A stretch of DNA of 64,000 bases from Heyndrickxia oleronia (GTDB lineage Bacteria; Bacillota; Bacilli; Bacillales; Bacillaceae_C), in contig NZ_CP065424.1 in the NCBI RefSeq assembly GCF_017809215.1, positions 2,884,001 through 2,948,000 on the forward strand, read 5' to 3'. The notes below the pieces were generated by a model, which was not told the DNA's origin, did no database searches, and was given only the letters and a program-made list of their open reading frames with translations. How positions within the stretch are numbered: position 1 is the first letter of the stretch; the number at the start of each line of letters is the position of its first letter. This document shows, piece by piece, positions 16,248 through 24,885 of this stretch. Both the position numbers and the translations under genes were made by a program.

Positions 16248-16463
16248 TTGGCCATTTATAAAGCAAAAAAAAGTAAACTTCATACACTTTTAAAGAAAAA
16301 CAACATGGATTTGGAAGTGTTAGAGCAAAAAACGAAAATCCCTAAAGTTCAGCTCGAACAATTCCTAACAAAAAAAGTGATGAACTTGAATTCGGCAATG
16401 ACTATCTCTAAGGAATTGAATTGTCAGATAGAAGACTTATATGAGTGGAAAACAGAAGATTAA
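16248..16463 (+). CDS. small XRE-type helix-turn-helix protein
   Basis: A 71-residue Cro/CI-like DNA-binding protein consisting of little more than the HTH domain: KLHTLLKKNNMDLEVLEQKT, then KIPKVQLEQFLT, then NLNSAMTISKELNCQIEDLYEW, the standard XRE ending. The annotated start is TTG at 16248, 6 bases after GAGGTG; the GTG at 16239 lies inside that ribosome site. A hairpin terminator follows. The target is unknown; such proteins often regulate themselves or a neighbour. Confidence 0.8.
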   Translation: MAIYKAKKSKLHTLLKKNNMDLEVLEQKTKIPKVQLEQFLTKKVMNLNSAMTISKELNCQIEDLYEWKTED

Positions 16464-16483
16464 TTAATACAGTCAATTATTAA

Positions 16484-16520
16484 CAAATGCCCTGCTTTTG
16501 GAAAGCTGGGTATTTGTTTT
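16484..16520 (+). terminator. intrinsic terminator
   Basis: Arms CAAATGCCCTGCTTT and AAAGCTGGGTATTTG pair with two internal mismatches around TGG, followed by TTTTG. It ends the XRE gene. Confidence 0.7.
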
Positions 16521-16767
16521 GAAAAAACTGAAATAACTACATATTTAATGATACTCCAAAAGTGACGAGAATGTAACAAATTTTCACAAAAAACAAACTA
16601 GTCCCTATACAGCTAGTGTGATGTTAAGTGATTTAAATTTACTCGGTTTAATCGGACTATTTAGTTTACATAACAAAATTATTATCTATTAGTTTTTGAC
16701 CATAAACTTACAATAGATATAATATTAAAGGCATCTCTGATATATGAGACACCTTTTTTCCATGCTA

Positions 16768-17394
16768 TTATTGATACATTTGATCACTACTTCCCGCAAT
16801 AGGATTTTGATTTTGAGTCATATATTGTTGAATTTGTGATTGATCCTCCGGAACAACTTGATACATCGCACCTATTTTTCCAATTACTGCGGGATCTGCT
16901 GGTTCTAATGGATAATAACCTTTCTTAACCATATATTGCCACATATCATACGCATGAGAACAACTCATCATAAATGCAGTTTGACAGAATGAACGAACTT
17001 CTGGATTTGCCATTTCCATTGCTGACCAAGCATATTCACGACCTGCTCGTTTTAAGGTTAGTAAATACGCAGTGGCCATTTCTCGATCATTCATATTTTC
17101 AATCATTGTTCGTGGTTGTATAGGAGGATACTGATTCATATTTGAGTTAGTAAAATCCTGAAGTTTTCCGTTCTCCTTTAATAAAGGCAATTCCTTTGTG
17201 GCTCCGGTCCCCTTATGCAGAAATTCGACCTTCATATTATAGTCTCTTACATGTAATGGAAAATGAGTTTCTAATATAGTTTTAAACTCTTGACATTGAA
17301 CATGTTACAACATATACGCCATGTTAGTAATAGAATTCACACAACTCATCGTTAATTCATTTAAATCGTTTAATTCATGTGCAGCAAGTTTCAT
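16768..17394 (-). pseudogene. CotF-type spore coat protein with in-frame stop
   Basis: The full frame runs from ATG at 17394 (GGAGG 7 bases upstream) and encodes MKLAAHELNDLNELTMSC..., the normal start of a coat-F domain. Codon 30 is TAA (17305-17307), after which the same frame continues unbroken to the stop at 16768. The downstream part (155 residues from ATG 17235) keeps the CotF core, e.g. NDREMATAYLLTLKRAGREYAW and CSHAYDMWQYM. A CAA-to-TAA change (Gln) is the simplest cause. Re-initiation at 17235 is possible but has a poor ribosome site and would lack the first helix. The normal role is as a structural protein of the spore coat, made in the mother cell. Confidence 0.75.
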
Positions 17395-17462
17395 AAACTT
17401 CCTCCTATTTTTTCAAGTTATTCATCCTTATCATGGCGAATAATTTATTTCTTATGCAAAAA

Positions 17463-17495
17463 TGCCCACATTTGTCAAAATAACAAATGTGAGCA
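17463..17495 (-). terminator. terminator of the DUF4236 gene
   Basis: TGCCCACATTTGT pairs with ACAAATGTGAGCA (one mismatch). On the minus strand it is followed by TTTTTGC. It lies about 45 bases past the stop at 17538. Confidence 0.7.
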
Positions 17496-17537
17496 TATTG
17501 CTTAGTAATATTAAACCTTTTTACTTTGAAACAATTT

Positions 17538-18653
17538 TTATGATGAGACATTTAAAGATGTCCATTCAACTTTTTGTACAGGACGAAATCCTGATGTCTG
17601 GTTAAAATTCAAATGGTGCTCAAAGGTTTTTATGGAATTTGAATAATCTAGGAGGTCAAGGTTTAAGCTCTGTACACTATGTTTATCAATCTTGACTGAA
17701 AGGATGATGAACTTCTCTATGCGTCCAGTTATAGTATTACGCTGTTCATCCAATGCATGGATACAGATAGTCTTTAGAGGAAGTAGTGAAAACATGTCTC
17801 TTGCAATTCTTTGTGTGCAGCTAAAGACATAGTCTTGAAGAATTTGAAAGTATTGTTCCTTAGGCATTTGTTCCTTAGATAAATCCCCATTTTTTGTTAA
17901 TGATAGTACCTCATTTGGTACAACCGAATCACTATTAACATCAAAGTTAACTTCCATTTCATGTGAATTATGAATCATAAATTCGAATCCACTTCCGAGT
18001 CCACTAATATCTTCTAACGGTGCAAATTCATGAATAACGTCAAAGTAAGAATCTACATTCCCTTTCAATACATTCTGAGCGGTATTAATCATCCTTTTCC
18101 AGCTTTGATAGTCCCGTAAATCATTTTCCCTAGCTAGTTTAATTTGATTTTGAAGGTTTTCCCTCTTTTTTTCATCTTTATTGAAAAGCTTGGCAAAAAG
18201 ATTTGGTTTATAGTGATATGCATTTTCCTGTGCAATTTTTTCCAGTGGACCAGTTTTACCCATTTCAAAAGGCTCAGGAATACTTTTCACCTCTACCCAA
18301 TCAATCGGTCTAACAGCTCCTTTTGGAATAGATTGAATCATTTCTAATTTATGTTCAAAGTATTCAACTTCTAATCGATTTCTCTCTAATTCTTGAAGAT
18401 TATCCTGTTCACGTAATTGACGTGTAATGTCCAACAGTCTATTATAAGCTGAATTATACATTCCCCTTCTATTAGAAATTAAGCCAGTGTAAGAGATTTC
18501 TGTTCCTGAAACACCTTCAGTTCGTCCTTGTACTCTTGAATGAACACGATATCGTAGCCCCTTTTCACCACCATTTGCTCCACTTACCTCATTAGTAATA
18601 TTTAATCTAACACCTGGAGCAATTTTAAAACTTTTCCTATATCCTTGTCCCAT
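17538..18653 (-). CDS. DUF4236 domain protein
   Basis: A 371-residue protein. The first 60 residues match DUF4236: YRKSFKIAPGVRLNIT, then G-rich strands ending in GTEISYTG. The remaining 300 residues are not recognised; they contain a charged helical region (about 70-200, e.g. KLFNKDEKKRENLQNQ) and a mixed C-terminal domain ending VEWTSLNVSS. No signal peptide or membrane helix. ATG follows AGGGGTGATG. DUF4236 proteins are widespread in bacteria and phages with no assigned role. Confidence 0.75.
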   Translation of the reverse strand: MGQGYRKSFKIAPGVRLNITNEVSGANGGEKGLRYRVHSRVQGRTEGVSGTEISYTGLISNRRGMYNSAYNRLLDITRQLREQDNLQELERNRLEVEYFEHKLEMIQSIPKGAVRPIDWVEVKSIPEPFEMGKTGPLEKIAQENAYHYKPNLFAKLFNKDEKKRENLQNQIKLARENDLRDYQSWKRMINTAQNVLKGNVDSYFDVIHEFAPLEDISGLGSGFEFMIHNSHEMEVNFDVNSDSVVPNEVLSLTKNGDLSKEQMPKEQYFQILQDYVFSCTQRIARDMFSLLPLKTICIHALDEQRNTITGRIEKFIILSVKIDKHSVQSLNLDLLDYSNSIKTFEHHLNFNQTSGFRPVQKVEWTSLNVSS

Positions 18654-18995
18654 GACATCACCCCTCTTCTAAGTATTTTTAGTTAATGATTAATCTACCA
18701 TGTATTTCATTCATGTAGATTTAACAAATAGTTTTTTGGAAATAGTGAACAGCCATATAATATATAGTATAAAAATATTTCACTTAACATATTTATAAAA
18801 ACTATTTGCAGAACAATTAAAAACTCCACTTATTATTTTATCATTATTCAGATAAAATTACATTTTTCGCGATTGCAACCTTTTTCTATCTTACTGAAGA
18901 TGAATACCCTAGCTGTATATTCACCTGATTGGGCAGGATATTTTAGAAGAAGAATAGAATTCATACTTAGTATTTTATGCTAAAGGAGAATTTAT
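18654..18995. other. intergenic, nothing recognised
   Basis: Upstream regions of the divergent DUF4236 and acetyltransferase genes. AT-rich, no RNA structure or operator seen. Confidence 0.4.
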
Positions 18996-19556
18996 ATGAT
19001 TTATCAAAAAGGCGAAATACTAGTCCGAAGACTAAGTGAAAATGATAAACATTTACTAATAAAATGGCTATCGGACCCAATGGTACTACAATTTTACGAG
19101 GGACGGGATCGACCACATGATTTAGAAATGGTAGATAAACATTTTTATGATCGGAAAAGTCAAGATGTAATTGGGTGCATTATAGAACATCGAGGAATTC
19201 CAATCGGATATATTCAGTATTATCCACTAGACGCTGAGACAAAAATTAAATACGGGTATGCAGTTGGTTCTGAAATTATTTATGGCACTGACCAATTTAT
19301 AGGAGATGTAAATTATTGGAACAAAGGCCTAGGAAAGCTCATTGTAAGTTCAATGATTGATTATTTAACTACTCAGAAAAAGGCTATGCGAGTAGTTATG
19401 GATCCCCAAACCTGGAATAAACGTGCGATAGCCTGTTATGAAAAATGCAATTTAAAGAAAATAAAGCTATTACCAAAACATGAACTACATGAAGGGGAAT
19501 ACAGGGATGCATGGCTAATGGAATATACGCATCCTAAGGAGACGGATACTCTTTGA
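18996..19556 (+). CDS. AAC(6')-like aminoglycoside N-acetyltransferase
   Basis: A GNAT-family enzyme of 186 residues with the wording of the AAC(6') group: WLSDPMVLQFYEGRD near 24, IGYIQYYPL near 69, a YGTDQFIGD segment, NYWNKGLGKLIV (acetyl-CoA-binding region near 110), ACYEKCNLKK and the C-terminal ELHEGEYRDAWLMEYTH. It should transfer acetyl from acetyl-CoA to an amino group, possibly of aminoglycosides; many chromosomal members have weak or other activity. ATG follows AAAGGAG. It is a single gene just upstream of the 52-bp tandem array. Confidence 0.85.
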   Translation: MIYQKGEILVRRLSENDKHLLIKWLSDPMVLQFYEGRDRPHDLEMVDKHFYDRKSQDVIGCIIEHRGIPIGYIQYYPLDAETKIKYGYAVGSEIIYGTDQFIGDVNYWNKGLGKLIVSSMIDYLTTQKKAMRVVMDPQTWNKRAIACYEKCNLKKIKLLPKHELHEGEYRDAWLMEYTHPKETDTL

Positions 19557-19709
19557 AACAAAAAATCAATGTTATAAATAATGATAGAGGAACTTTATAA
19601 ATACTTCTTTGAATAGAGACAGTTATATGGAGAAGGTTTAGACTTGGAGGAAGTCTATAATTATGAAGGATTTTGATATAAATAAAACGAGAGTGATAGG
19701 GAATATTCT

Positions 19710-20331
19710 CAGTATTGGGGTTGGAACACATTATTCGAGAATATTAGGGATAATATGTCTCAAGGATGGCGGTGGATACACATTTTGCGAGAATATTGCA
19801 GATAATCTGTCTCAGGGACAGCGGTGGATACACATTTTGCGAGAATATTGCAGAGAATGTGTATCAAGGATGCGGTGGATACACATTTTGCGAGAATATT
19901 GCAGATAATCTGTCTCAAGGATGGCGGTGGGTACACATTTTGCGAGAATATTGCAGATAATGTGTCTCAGGGATGACGATGGATACACATTTGCGAGAAT
20001 ATTGCAGATAATGTGTCTCAGGGATGACGATGGATACACATTTTGCGAGAATATTGCAGATAATCTGTCTCAAGGATGGCGGTGGATACACATTTTGCAT
20101 AAATATTGGGGATAATGTGTATCAAGGATGGCGGTGGATACACATTTTGCATAAATATTGGGGATAATGTGTATCAAGGATGGCGGTGGATACACATTTT
20201 GCATAAATATTGGGGATAATGTGTATCAAGGATGGCGGTGGATACACATTTTGCATAAATATTGGGGATAATGTGTCTCAGGGACAGGGATTGGAACACA
20301 TTATGCGAAATATTGAAGAGAATGTGTGTCT
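19710..20331. repeat. tandem array of twelve 52-bp non-coding units
   Basis: Twelve head-to-tail units of about 52 bp (622 bp in all); outer units are degenerate and the four near 20080-20280 almost identical. In those, GATACACATT and AATGTGTATC form a 10-bp inverted repeat around a 19-base loop, so each unit can fold as a hairpin. The period is not a multiple of three, so frames rotate between units and no single protein repeat results. It is not a CRISPR array: there are no unique spacers. From 20332 to 20626 no gene was recognised. Confidence 0.9.
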
Positions 20332-20626
20332 AGTATGTATTTGGGAACAAATAAATAAGAGTTAATTCCCATGGTACAAAAAATGGTCTAATTATCTTTA
20401 CTTTTATAGACAACATTTTCGAGGAAGCTTGTAATTTTTATGGAAGTATTACAGGTGGTCATCGACAACTGTTAACTTTATGGCTGATACAAATAAAGGA
20501 GTACTGCAATTGAGGAGATAGTTTACAGGAAAGAGCAATATTCTACCTCGCTACAAAAAGATGTACAAAACTTATAAAAACCGGCTTTCACAAAAAATAG
20601 GTAAAGAGGATGAATGGAGCATAGCA

Positions 20627-21397
20627 TCATCCCCAAACCTCATCTAATGTCTCTCTAAATAAGTGATTTAATTTGTCCGTTGGGTCAACCACCTTACTAT
20701 TTAAAGTGTGAGCAAAATCAGTTAAATGAGCCATTTCCTTTTTTAAATAATCGTAAAGCAGATCGTTTCTGAGTTCCTGGTCGCTTTCATCGCCATGTTG
20801 CTTTCTTTCAAGCAATTGATTAATAGTTGTTTTGATTTCATCCTCTTGAATCATTTGTTCAAGCAACACAGCAAATTCTATAGGTGGGAAAGTGTTGTAT
20901 GTTTCAATCCATTTACATACTAAAACAGGGCGAAGTACATAAAAATATTTTTTAATTTTCACATAATCTTTTTCCATAAAATTGTGAAAGTTTCGTTTAC
21001 CCATATTTAAATAATGATACATGGAAGCGGTCGGAACAAAAACTTGACTTGATAGATTTTTCATTTTCTCAATTGTTGAATAAGCTTGATAATAAACAAT
21101 ACTAGAATTCAACCACTCAAGAAGCGAAGGATTTGATTTTCGAAAAAGCCTTAGAGCTTTTGTTATTTCCCATCCATTCATATCAAGTAAATCATTAATA
21201 GGTAATTCAATCACATCCCGTTTTTGGTCAATAGATAAATACCAATCTTTTGAATGAATATAAATGAACCGAACATCATAATCACTATCCTTAGAAGGAA
21301 ATCCCCATGCACGACTACCAGATTCACATGCATATAATATCTTCACTCGATAGGTTTCTTCAATTTTCATTATTTCTTCACTAATTCTTTTTCTCAT
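20627..21397 (-). CDS. nucleotidyltransferase, YcgL-like
   Basis: A 256-residue protein of the polymerase-beta nucleotidyltransferase superfamily. The catalytic motif is visible as YACESGSRAWGFPSKDSDYDVRF (GS plus DxD, about residues 22-44), followed by a helical C-terminal part. It is close in length and motif to the B. subtilis YcgL group. It may transfer a nucleotide to a protein or small molecule; the substrate is unknown. The longest frame starts at 21421, but ATG at 21397 follows AAGGGGGG and is preferred. Confidence 0.85.
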   Translation of the reverse strand: MRKRISEEIMKIEETYRVKILYACESGSRAWGFPSKDSDYDVRFIYIHSKDWYLSIDQKRDVIELPINDLLDMNGWEITKALRLFRKSNPSLLEWLNSSIVYYQAYSTIEKMKNLSSQVFVPTASMYHYLNMGKRNFHNFMEKDYVKIKKYFYVLRPVLVCKWIETYNTFPPIEFAVLLEQMIQEDEIKTTINQLLERKQHGDESDQELRNDLLYDYLKKEMAHLTDFAHTLNSKVVDPTDKLNHLFRETLDEVWG

Positions 21398-21456
21398 ATA
21401 ATCCCCCCTTATATTTGTCATTACTTATTAATATAAATGATACTGATGAATACTTT

Positions 21457-21639
21457 TTTTCGTATAGTTTGTTGCTTTTGTAAAAGTCCAACTACGGCTT
21501 TTACTCTCAATTAAGGATTCTAGCGGTTCTTAAGGAGATTGCAACTTTTTTCTCAGTAAAATGAAACGTGTAGCGATCCTCGGTTAATATTTATTAGTTA
21601 TAACTTTACTATATAGCAACAATATTTGAGAAAAGAGCC
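21457..21639 (+). repeat. dispersed intergenic repeat, copy B (near full length)
   Basis: The longest copy of the family. It shares 28 identical bases with copy A at its start, CTCAATTAAGGATTC and TTTTCTCAGT with copy C, CGTGTAGCG with copy E, and TAGCAACAATATT...AAAAGAGCC with copy D. It lies between two minus-strand genes. Confidence 0.75.
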
Positions 21640-21667
21640 TTAACTTAAAAAACAGTAGCGTCTTCAA

Positions 21668-22213
21668 TTATGCAATAAACGGATTTTTAATTTGAATGGA
21701 TCGAACAAAATCATTTAACTGTACGTACAGTCGATTTATGATCTCCACATCAATAATTGGATTATCTTTACTCATTCGATCAATTTGGCTATCTAAAATA
21801 TATATCCCATGCGTTGGCTTTCCTTTTAAACTATTGATTAGTGGTTTTAGTGCATATTCTATTGCTAATAGATGGGCACCTGTTCCTCCTACCATTAATG
21901 GAAATACAGGTGTTCCTTTTAATGCACCCTCTGGTAATAAATCAATGAGTGACTTTAAAGCTCCGGTATAGGAAGCTTTATAAACTGGAGAGCCAATTAG
22001 AACTCCATCTGCTTCCTCCATCACTTCTGTAAATTTTTTTATTTCTATACTGTTATAATACCCCTTTATTAGGTTTACCGGTGAAAAATCTAAAACAGAT
22101 AAAAATGTTATAGAAAAACCTTCACTTTCAAGTATAGTTTGAATATGTCGAAGAACTACTTCAATTTTTGACTTTTCTTGAGGACTCCCACAAAGAATGA
22201 CAATTTTATTCAT
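21668..22213 (-). CDS. NADPH-dependent FMN reductase (SsuE family)
   Basis: A flavodoxin-like reductase of 181 residues that reduces FMN with NAD(P)H, usually to feed a flavin monooxygenase such as a sulfonate or sulfone monooxygenase. ILCGSPQEKSK at the start is the phosphate-binding loop; GSPVYKASYTGALKSLIDLLP near 75-95 and VGGTGAHLLAIEYAL near 108 are family motifs. ATG follows AAGGAAGGGAT. A SAM-I riboswitch with terminator lies 42 bases upstream, so it is expressed when SAM is low, fitting a role in sulfur acquisition. No partner monooxygenase is adjacent. Confidence 0.9.
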   Translation of the reverse strand: MNKIVILCGSPQEKSKIEVVLRHIQTILESEGFSITFLSVLDFSPVNLIKGYYNSIEIKKFTEVMEEADGVLIGSPVYKASYTGALKSLIDLLPEGALKGTPVFPLMVGGTGAHLLAIEYALKPLINSLKGKPTHGIYILDSQIDRMSKDNPIIDVEIINRLYVQLNDFVRSIQIKNPFIA

Positions 22214-22254
22214 AAGTTATCCCTTCCTTTAGAGGTTTAATGAAAAATTAGCAA

Positions 22255-22412
22255 TAAAAAAGCCCTCCATTCAAAAGAAAAGAGGACTTTACTGTTCATG
22301 TGATCTCTCTTATCTCTCAAGACTATGCTTGCTGGAATTAGCACCTTTCTACTTGATGTAGAGGTTGCTGAAGCGTCATCGGACCAGTCCCTCGGCTTCT
22401 CTTGATAAGAAT
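22255..22412 (-). promoter_or_regulatory. SAM-I (S-box) riboswitch
   Basis: On the minus strand the aptamer (22412 to 22306) begins CTTATCAAGAGAAGC, then GAGGGACTGG, CGATGACGCTTCAGCAACC, GGTGCTAATTCCAGC and closes with GAGAGATAAG, the textbook S-box order. A terminator follows (AGTCCTC with GAGGGCT, then TTTTTT, ending near 22255). High SAM would favour termination before the FMN reductase gene. Confidence 0.95.
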
Positions 22413-22572
22413 TATTTCATTGTGAATATCATATATTCAGAGGATAAATTTGTCAAGAATTATTCCAAGTATTTTTATAGGTTATAACAGTTTTGATCAA
22501 TCACTCATTTGAAACTTTTTTCCACCTACCTACGTAAATAAAAGTACAAATTAACAAATTGGAGGAGCTTTC

Positions 22573-23562
22573 ATGTTTCAGGACATAGCAAAACAAGCAG
22601 AAAAATTCGTATCTTCTTTCGATGCCTTAACAAATGCAATTAGTTGGGGTATTGATAAACGAATTCGAATGAGTATTGCTTCACAGTTTATGATATCTGG
22701 CAAGGAACTAGAACCTAAAGAATTTCTAAAAGTATCTGATTTTCTAAAAAAAGACATAAAGTGGTATTCAGGTATAAATCCAGAGATGAGATATACATTA
22801 GCATCTTTATTAATTAATCAATTTCCCGATCCGATTCAGGCATTCAGTGATTTAAAAGAATGTTATAACGCTCTAACTAAAAAAGGGTTTCACAAGGGAC
22901 CATATACTTATTTAGCTGCATATACATTATTAACTCACCCAAAGGAAGGCATGGATAGAAGTGAACAAGCAGGTCTAGCGATGGAGCTATATAAGGCGAT
23001 GAAAAGCAAGCATTTCTTTCTTACATCGAATGATGATTATCCTTTAGCCGTATTACTTTCCAATATAAACTATTCTATTGAACATCAAATGGAAAACATT
23101 GAATTTTTCTATCACTATTTAGGAGACCGAGTATTCCGTAAAGGAAATGATTTGCAATTTTTATCCCATATACTTACTTATGGAGAAAATAGTAACCGTG
23201 AAAGATTAGCAGAAAACTGCGTAAATCTATATGAGCAATTCCGCAAGCATAACTTAAAAATTAAAGGAATTCATTTTTCCACCATTGGTGTACTGGCTTT
23301 ATTAGACGAGCCTGAAAAATACATTTATGAAATAATTTCGATTGATTCGATTCTAAATGAAAAAAAACTATTCCGTTGGTATAAAGAGATGAGCTTACTA
23401 TTCTCTATTCAAATGCTCGTGAAGGATAAAATCCAAGACAAAGATCTTCTGTCCATTGGAACAGCTACTAATATTCAAGCAATTATACTAGCGCAACAAG
23501 CTGCTTCGATTGCGGCAATTTCTGCTGCTACTGCAGCCGCCTCATCTTCGACTAGCAATTGA
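22573..23562 (+). CDS. DUF4003 family protein
   Basis: A soluble, all-helical protein of 329 residues matching the DUF4003 layout of Firmicutes: an N-terminal MFQDIAKQAEKF region, a middle with YTYLAAYTLLTHP near 115, NDDYPLAVLLS near 155, and an alanine/serine-rich C-terminus (about 300-329). ATG follows GGAGGAG at 6 bases. A perfect 16-bp hairpin follows. No catalytic residues or known role. Confidence 0.8.
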   Translation: MFQDIAKQAEKFVSSFDALTNAISWGIDKRIRMSIASQFMISGKELEPKEFLKVSDFLKKDIKWYSGINPEMRYTLASLLINQFPDPIQAFSDLKECYNALTKKGFHKGPYTYLAAYTLLTHPKEGMDRSEQAGLAMELYKAMKSKHFFLTSNDDYPLAVLLSNINYSIEHQMENIEFFYHYLGDRVFRKGNDLQFLSHILTYGENSNRERLAENCVNLYEQFRKHNLKIKGIHFSTIGVLALLDEPEKYIYEIISIDSILNEKKLFRWYKEMSLLFSIQMLVKDKIQDKDLLSIGTATNIQAIILAQQAASIAAISAATAAASSSTSN

Positions 23563-23574
23563 TTATTAACAAAC

Positions 23575-23614
23575 ATCCAAAATCGAGTATAGATAACCAT
23601 ACTCGATTTTGGAT
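23575..23614. terminator. 16-bp perfect hairpin
   Basis: ATCCAAAATCGAGTAT (23575-23590) pairs perfectly with 23599-23614 across 8 bases. There is no T-run on either strand, so termination or mRNA 3'-end protection is inferred from position just after the DUF4003 stop. Confidence 0.55.
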
Positions 23615-23698
23615 ATGCGAAACTATTGACTGAAGTGAATATTGTTTTTAAGTAGAACTAAAAACAAGTAATGCAGTGTTATATGAACAAATTCAAAT

Positions 23699-23995
23699 TT
23701 AAGGTTCCCTAAATCCAAATAACCCCATAAAAATAGGTGATAATGCTATACCTACAAAGAAAAGAAATATGATGGTTATGCCTATATATTTAAAAGGACC
23801 TCTTTCCTTCTTTTTCATACCTATTATTCCATATACAATGCTTAAAAACATTGATACTAAACTACCACAAATGATTATTGCTATTATTATTTTTTCACTA
23901 AAAGTCGGGTTATCAAATATTCGATAACTCATGATATATAACATGATTCCCAAGATGCTAAAAATGACTGACCAAGTACTTTTATTGTCAAACAC
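23699..23995 (-). CDS. hypothetical three-helix membrane protein
   Basis: A 98-residue protein with three hydrophobic segments (about 8-24, 35-58, 71-90) and a basic loop GMKKKERGPFK before the last. GTG start with GGGAAG about 8 bases upstream. No family recognised. Confidence 0.6.
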   Translation of the reverse strand: MFDNKSTWSVIFSILGIMLYIMSYRIFDNPTFSEKIIIAIIICGSLVSMFLSIVYGIIGMKKKERGPFKYIGITIIFLFFVGIALSPIFMGLFGFREP

Positions 23996-24066
23996 CCAAT
24001 CACTTCCCTATTTTGGAGATTTATCAAATATGCTATTCAATCGTTAATAGCTTATGAATGATGTAA

Positions 24067-24318
24067 CTATATTTCATGAAAATATAAGCCTTTAGAGTAT
24101 AAGAATTCTTCGGCTTTTTTAAACCTTTTACCGTGGTATTTAACAAACAGTTCATAGCGTCTCAACAACCATTTAAATGACCGATCCCTTATATGTGAAT
24201 CATCTGATCCTTCGATTAAAGGTATCATTTTTGTAAAAGAATCAAAGCTTAGTAATGCCTCAAATAATTCTAAATCCTTTATTTCCTTTCCTGTAATTTT
24301 CTGATACGCATCGGCTCT
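24067..24318 (-). pseudogene. C-terminal fragment of an unrecognised protein
   Basis: An open frame of about 83 codons with natural protein character (ADAYQKITGKEIKDLELFE near its start, SFKWLLRRYELFVKYHGKRF near its end) but no start codon; a stop lies directly upstream. Another frame just upstream reads LLLWLFLVLYDIKE, hinting at a frameshift near 24315. It looks like the C-terminal part of a decayed gene. The parent family was not identified. Confidence 0.45.
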
Positions 24319-24468
24319 TTAATATCATACAGTACCAAGAATAGCCACAATAAAAGCACTTCAATTTTAATAGAAAATAAACTAATATAAAATTATAAGT
24401 TTTTACAATTTTTGAAAAGTATAGATATTACTTAGTGTACCATATTGAAAAAGCTAGGAGATATTATC

Positions 24469-24861
24469 ATGAACAAAGGGTTATTGATGTCGCATTGTGT
24501 ATTTCCGACACCAGATATTTTAAGAACTGCAAAGTTTTACGAACAAAAGCTTGGCTTTCAAGCTGTTCATTATTTGGATACTGTGGAGCCTCACATATGT
24601 TTATATCGTGATGCCACCGAGATCATTTTAACTAAGTCAAATGGGCAAGCGGTAGTACCGAATCGAAAACTGTACGGTTATGGGTACGATGTTTATTTTA
24701 TTACAGAAAACCAAACACAGCTTCACCAAGAATTTAATGATTTAAATGTAAAAATCATTCGACCACTAATAAATACTGATTACAATAATAAAGAATTTGT
24801 TATAGAAGATATTGATGGAAGATGGCTTGCCTTTGGAATTAAAACTCAAAAAAGTTTATGA
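24469..24861 (+). CDS. VOC family (glyoxalase/bleomycin-resistance fold) protein
   Basis: A 130-residue single-domain VOC protein: CVFPTPDILRTAKFYEQKLGF at the start, then HICLYRDATEIIL, and EFVIEDIDGRWLAFG at the end, giving candidate metal ligands H and E. Such proteins are small metalloenzymes or drug-binding proteins; the substrate is unknown. ATG at 24469 with AGGAG 8 bases upstream is preferred over the start 24 bases earlier. It is followed 24 bases later by a GNAT gene and they are probably co-transcribed. Confidence 0.8.
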   Translation: MNKGLLMSHCVFPTPDILRTAKFYEQKLGFQAVHYLDTVEPHICLYRDATEIILTKSNGQAVVPNRKLYGYGYDVYFITENQTQLHQEFNDLNVKIIRPLINTDYNNKEFVIEDIDGRWLAFGIKTQKSL

Positions 24862-24885
24862 TATGCAAAGTTTTGGAGGTTAAAA

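Noticed and set aside
19663..20115. Several frames on both strands within the 52-bp array
   Set aside because: The period is not a multiple of three, frames rotate between units, and none has a convincing ribosome site.
19710..20331. CRISPR array
   Set aside because: Units are contiguous with no unique spacers and no cas genes are present.
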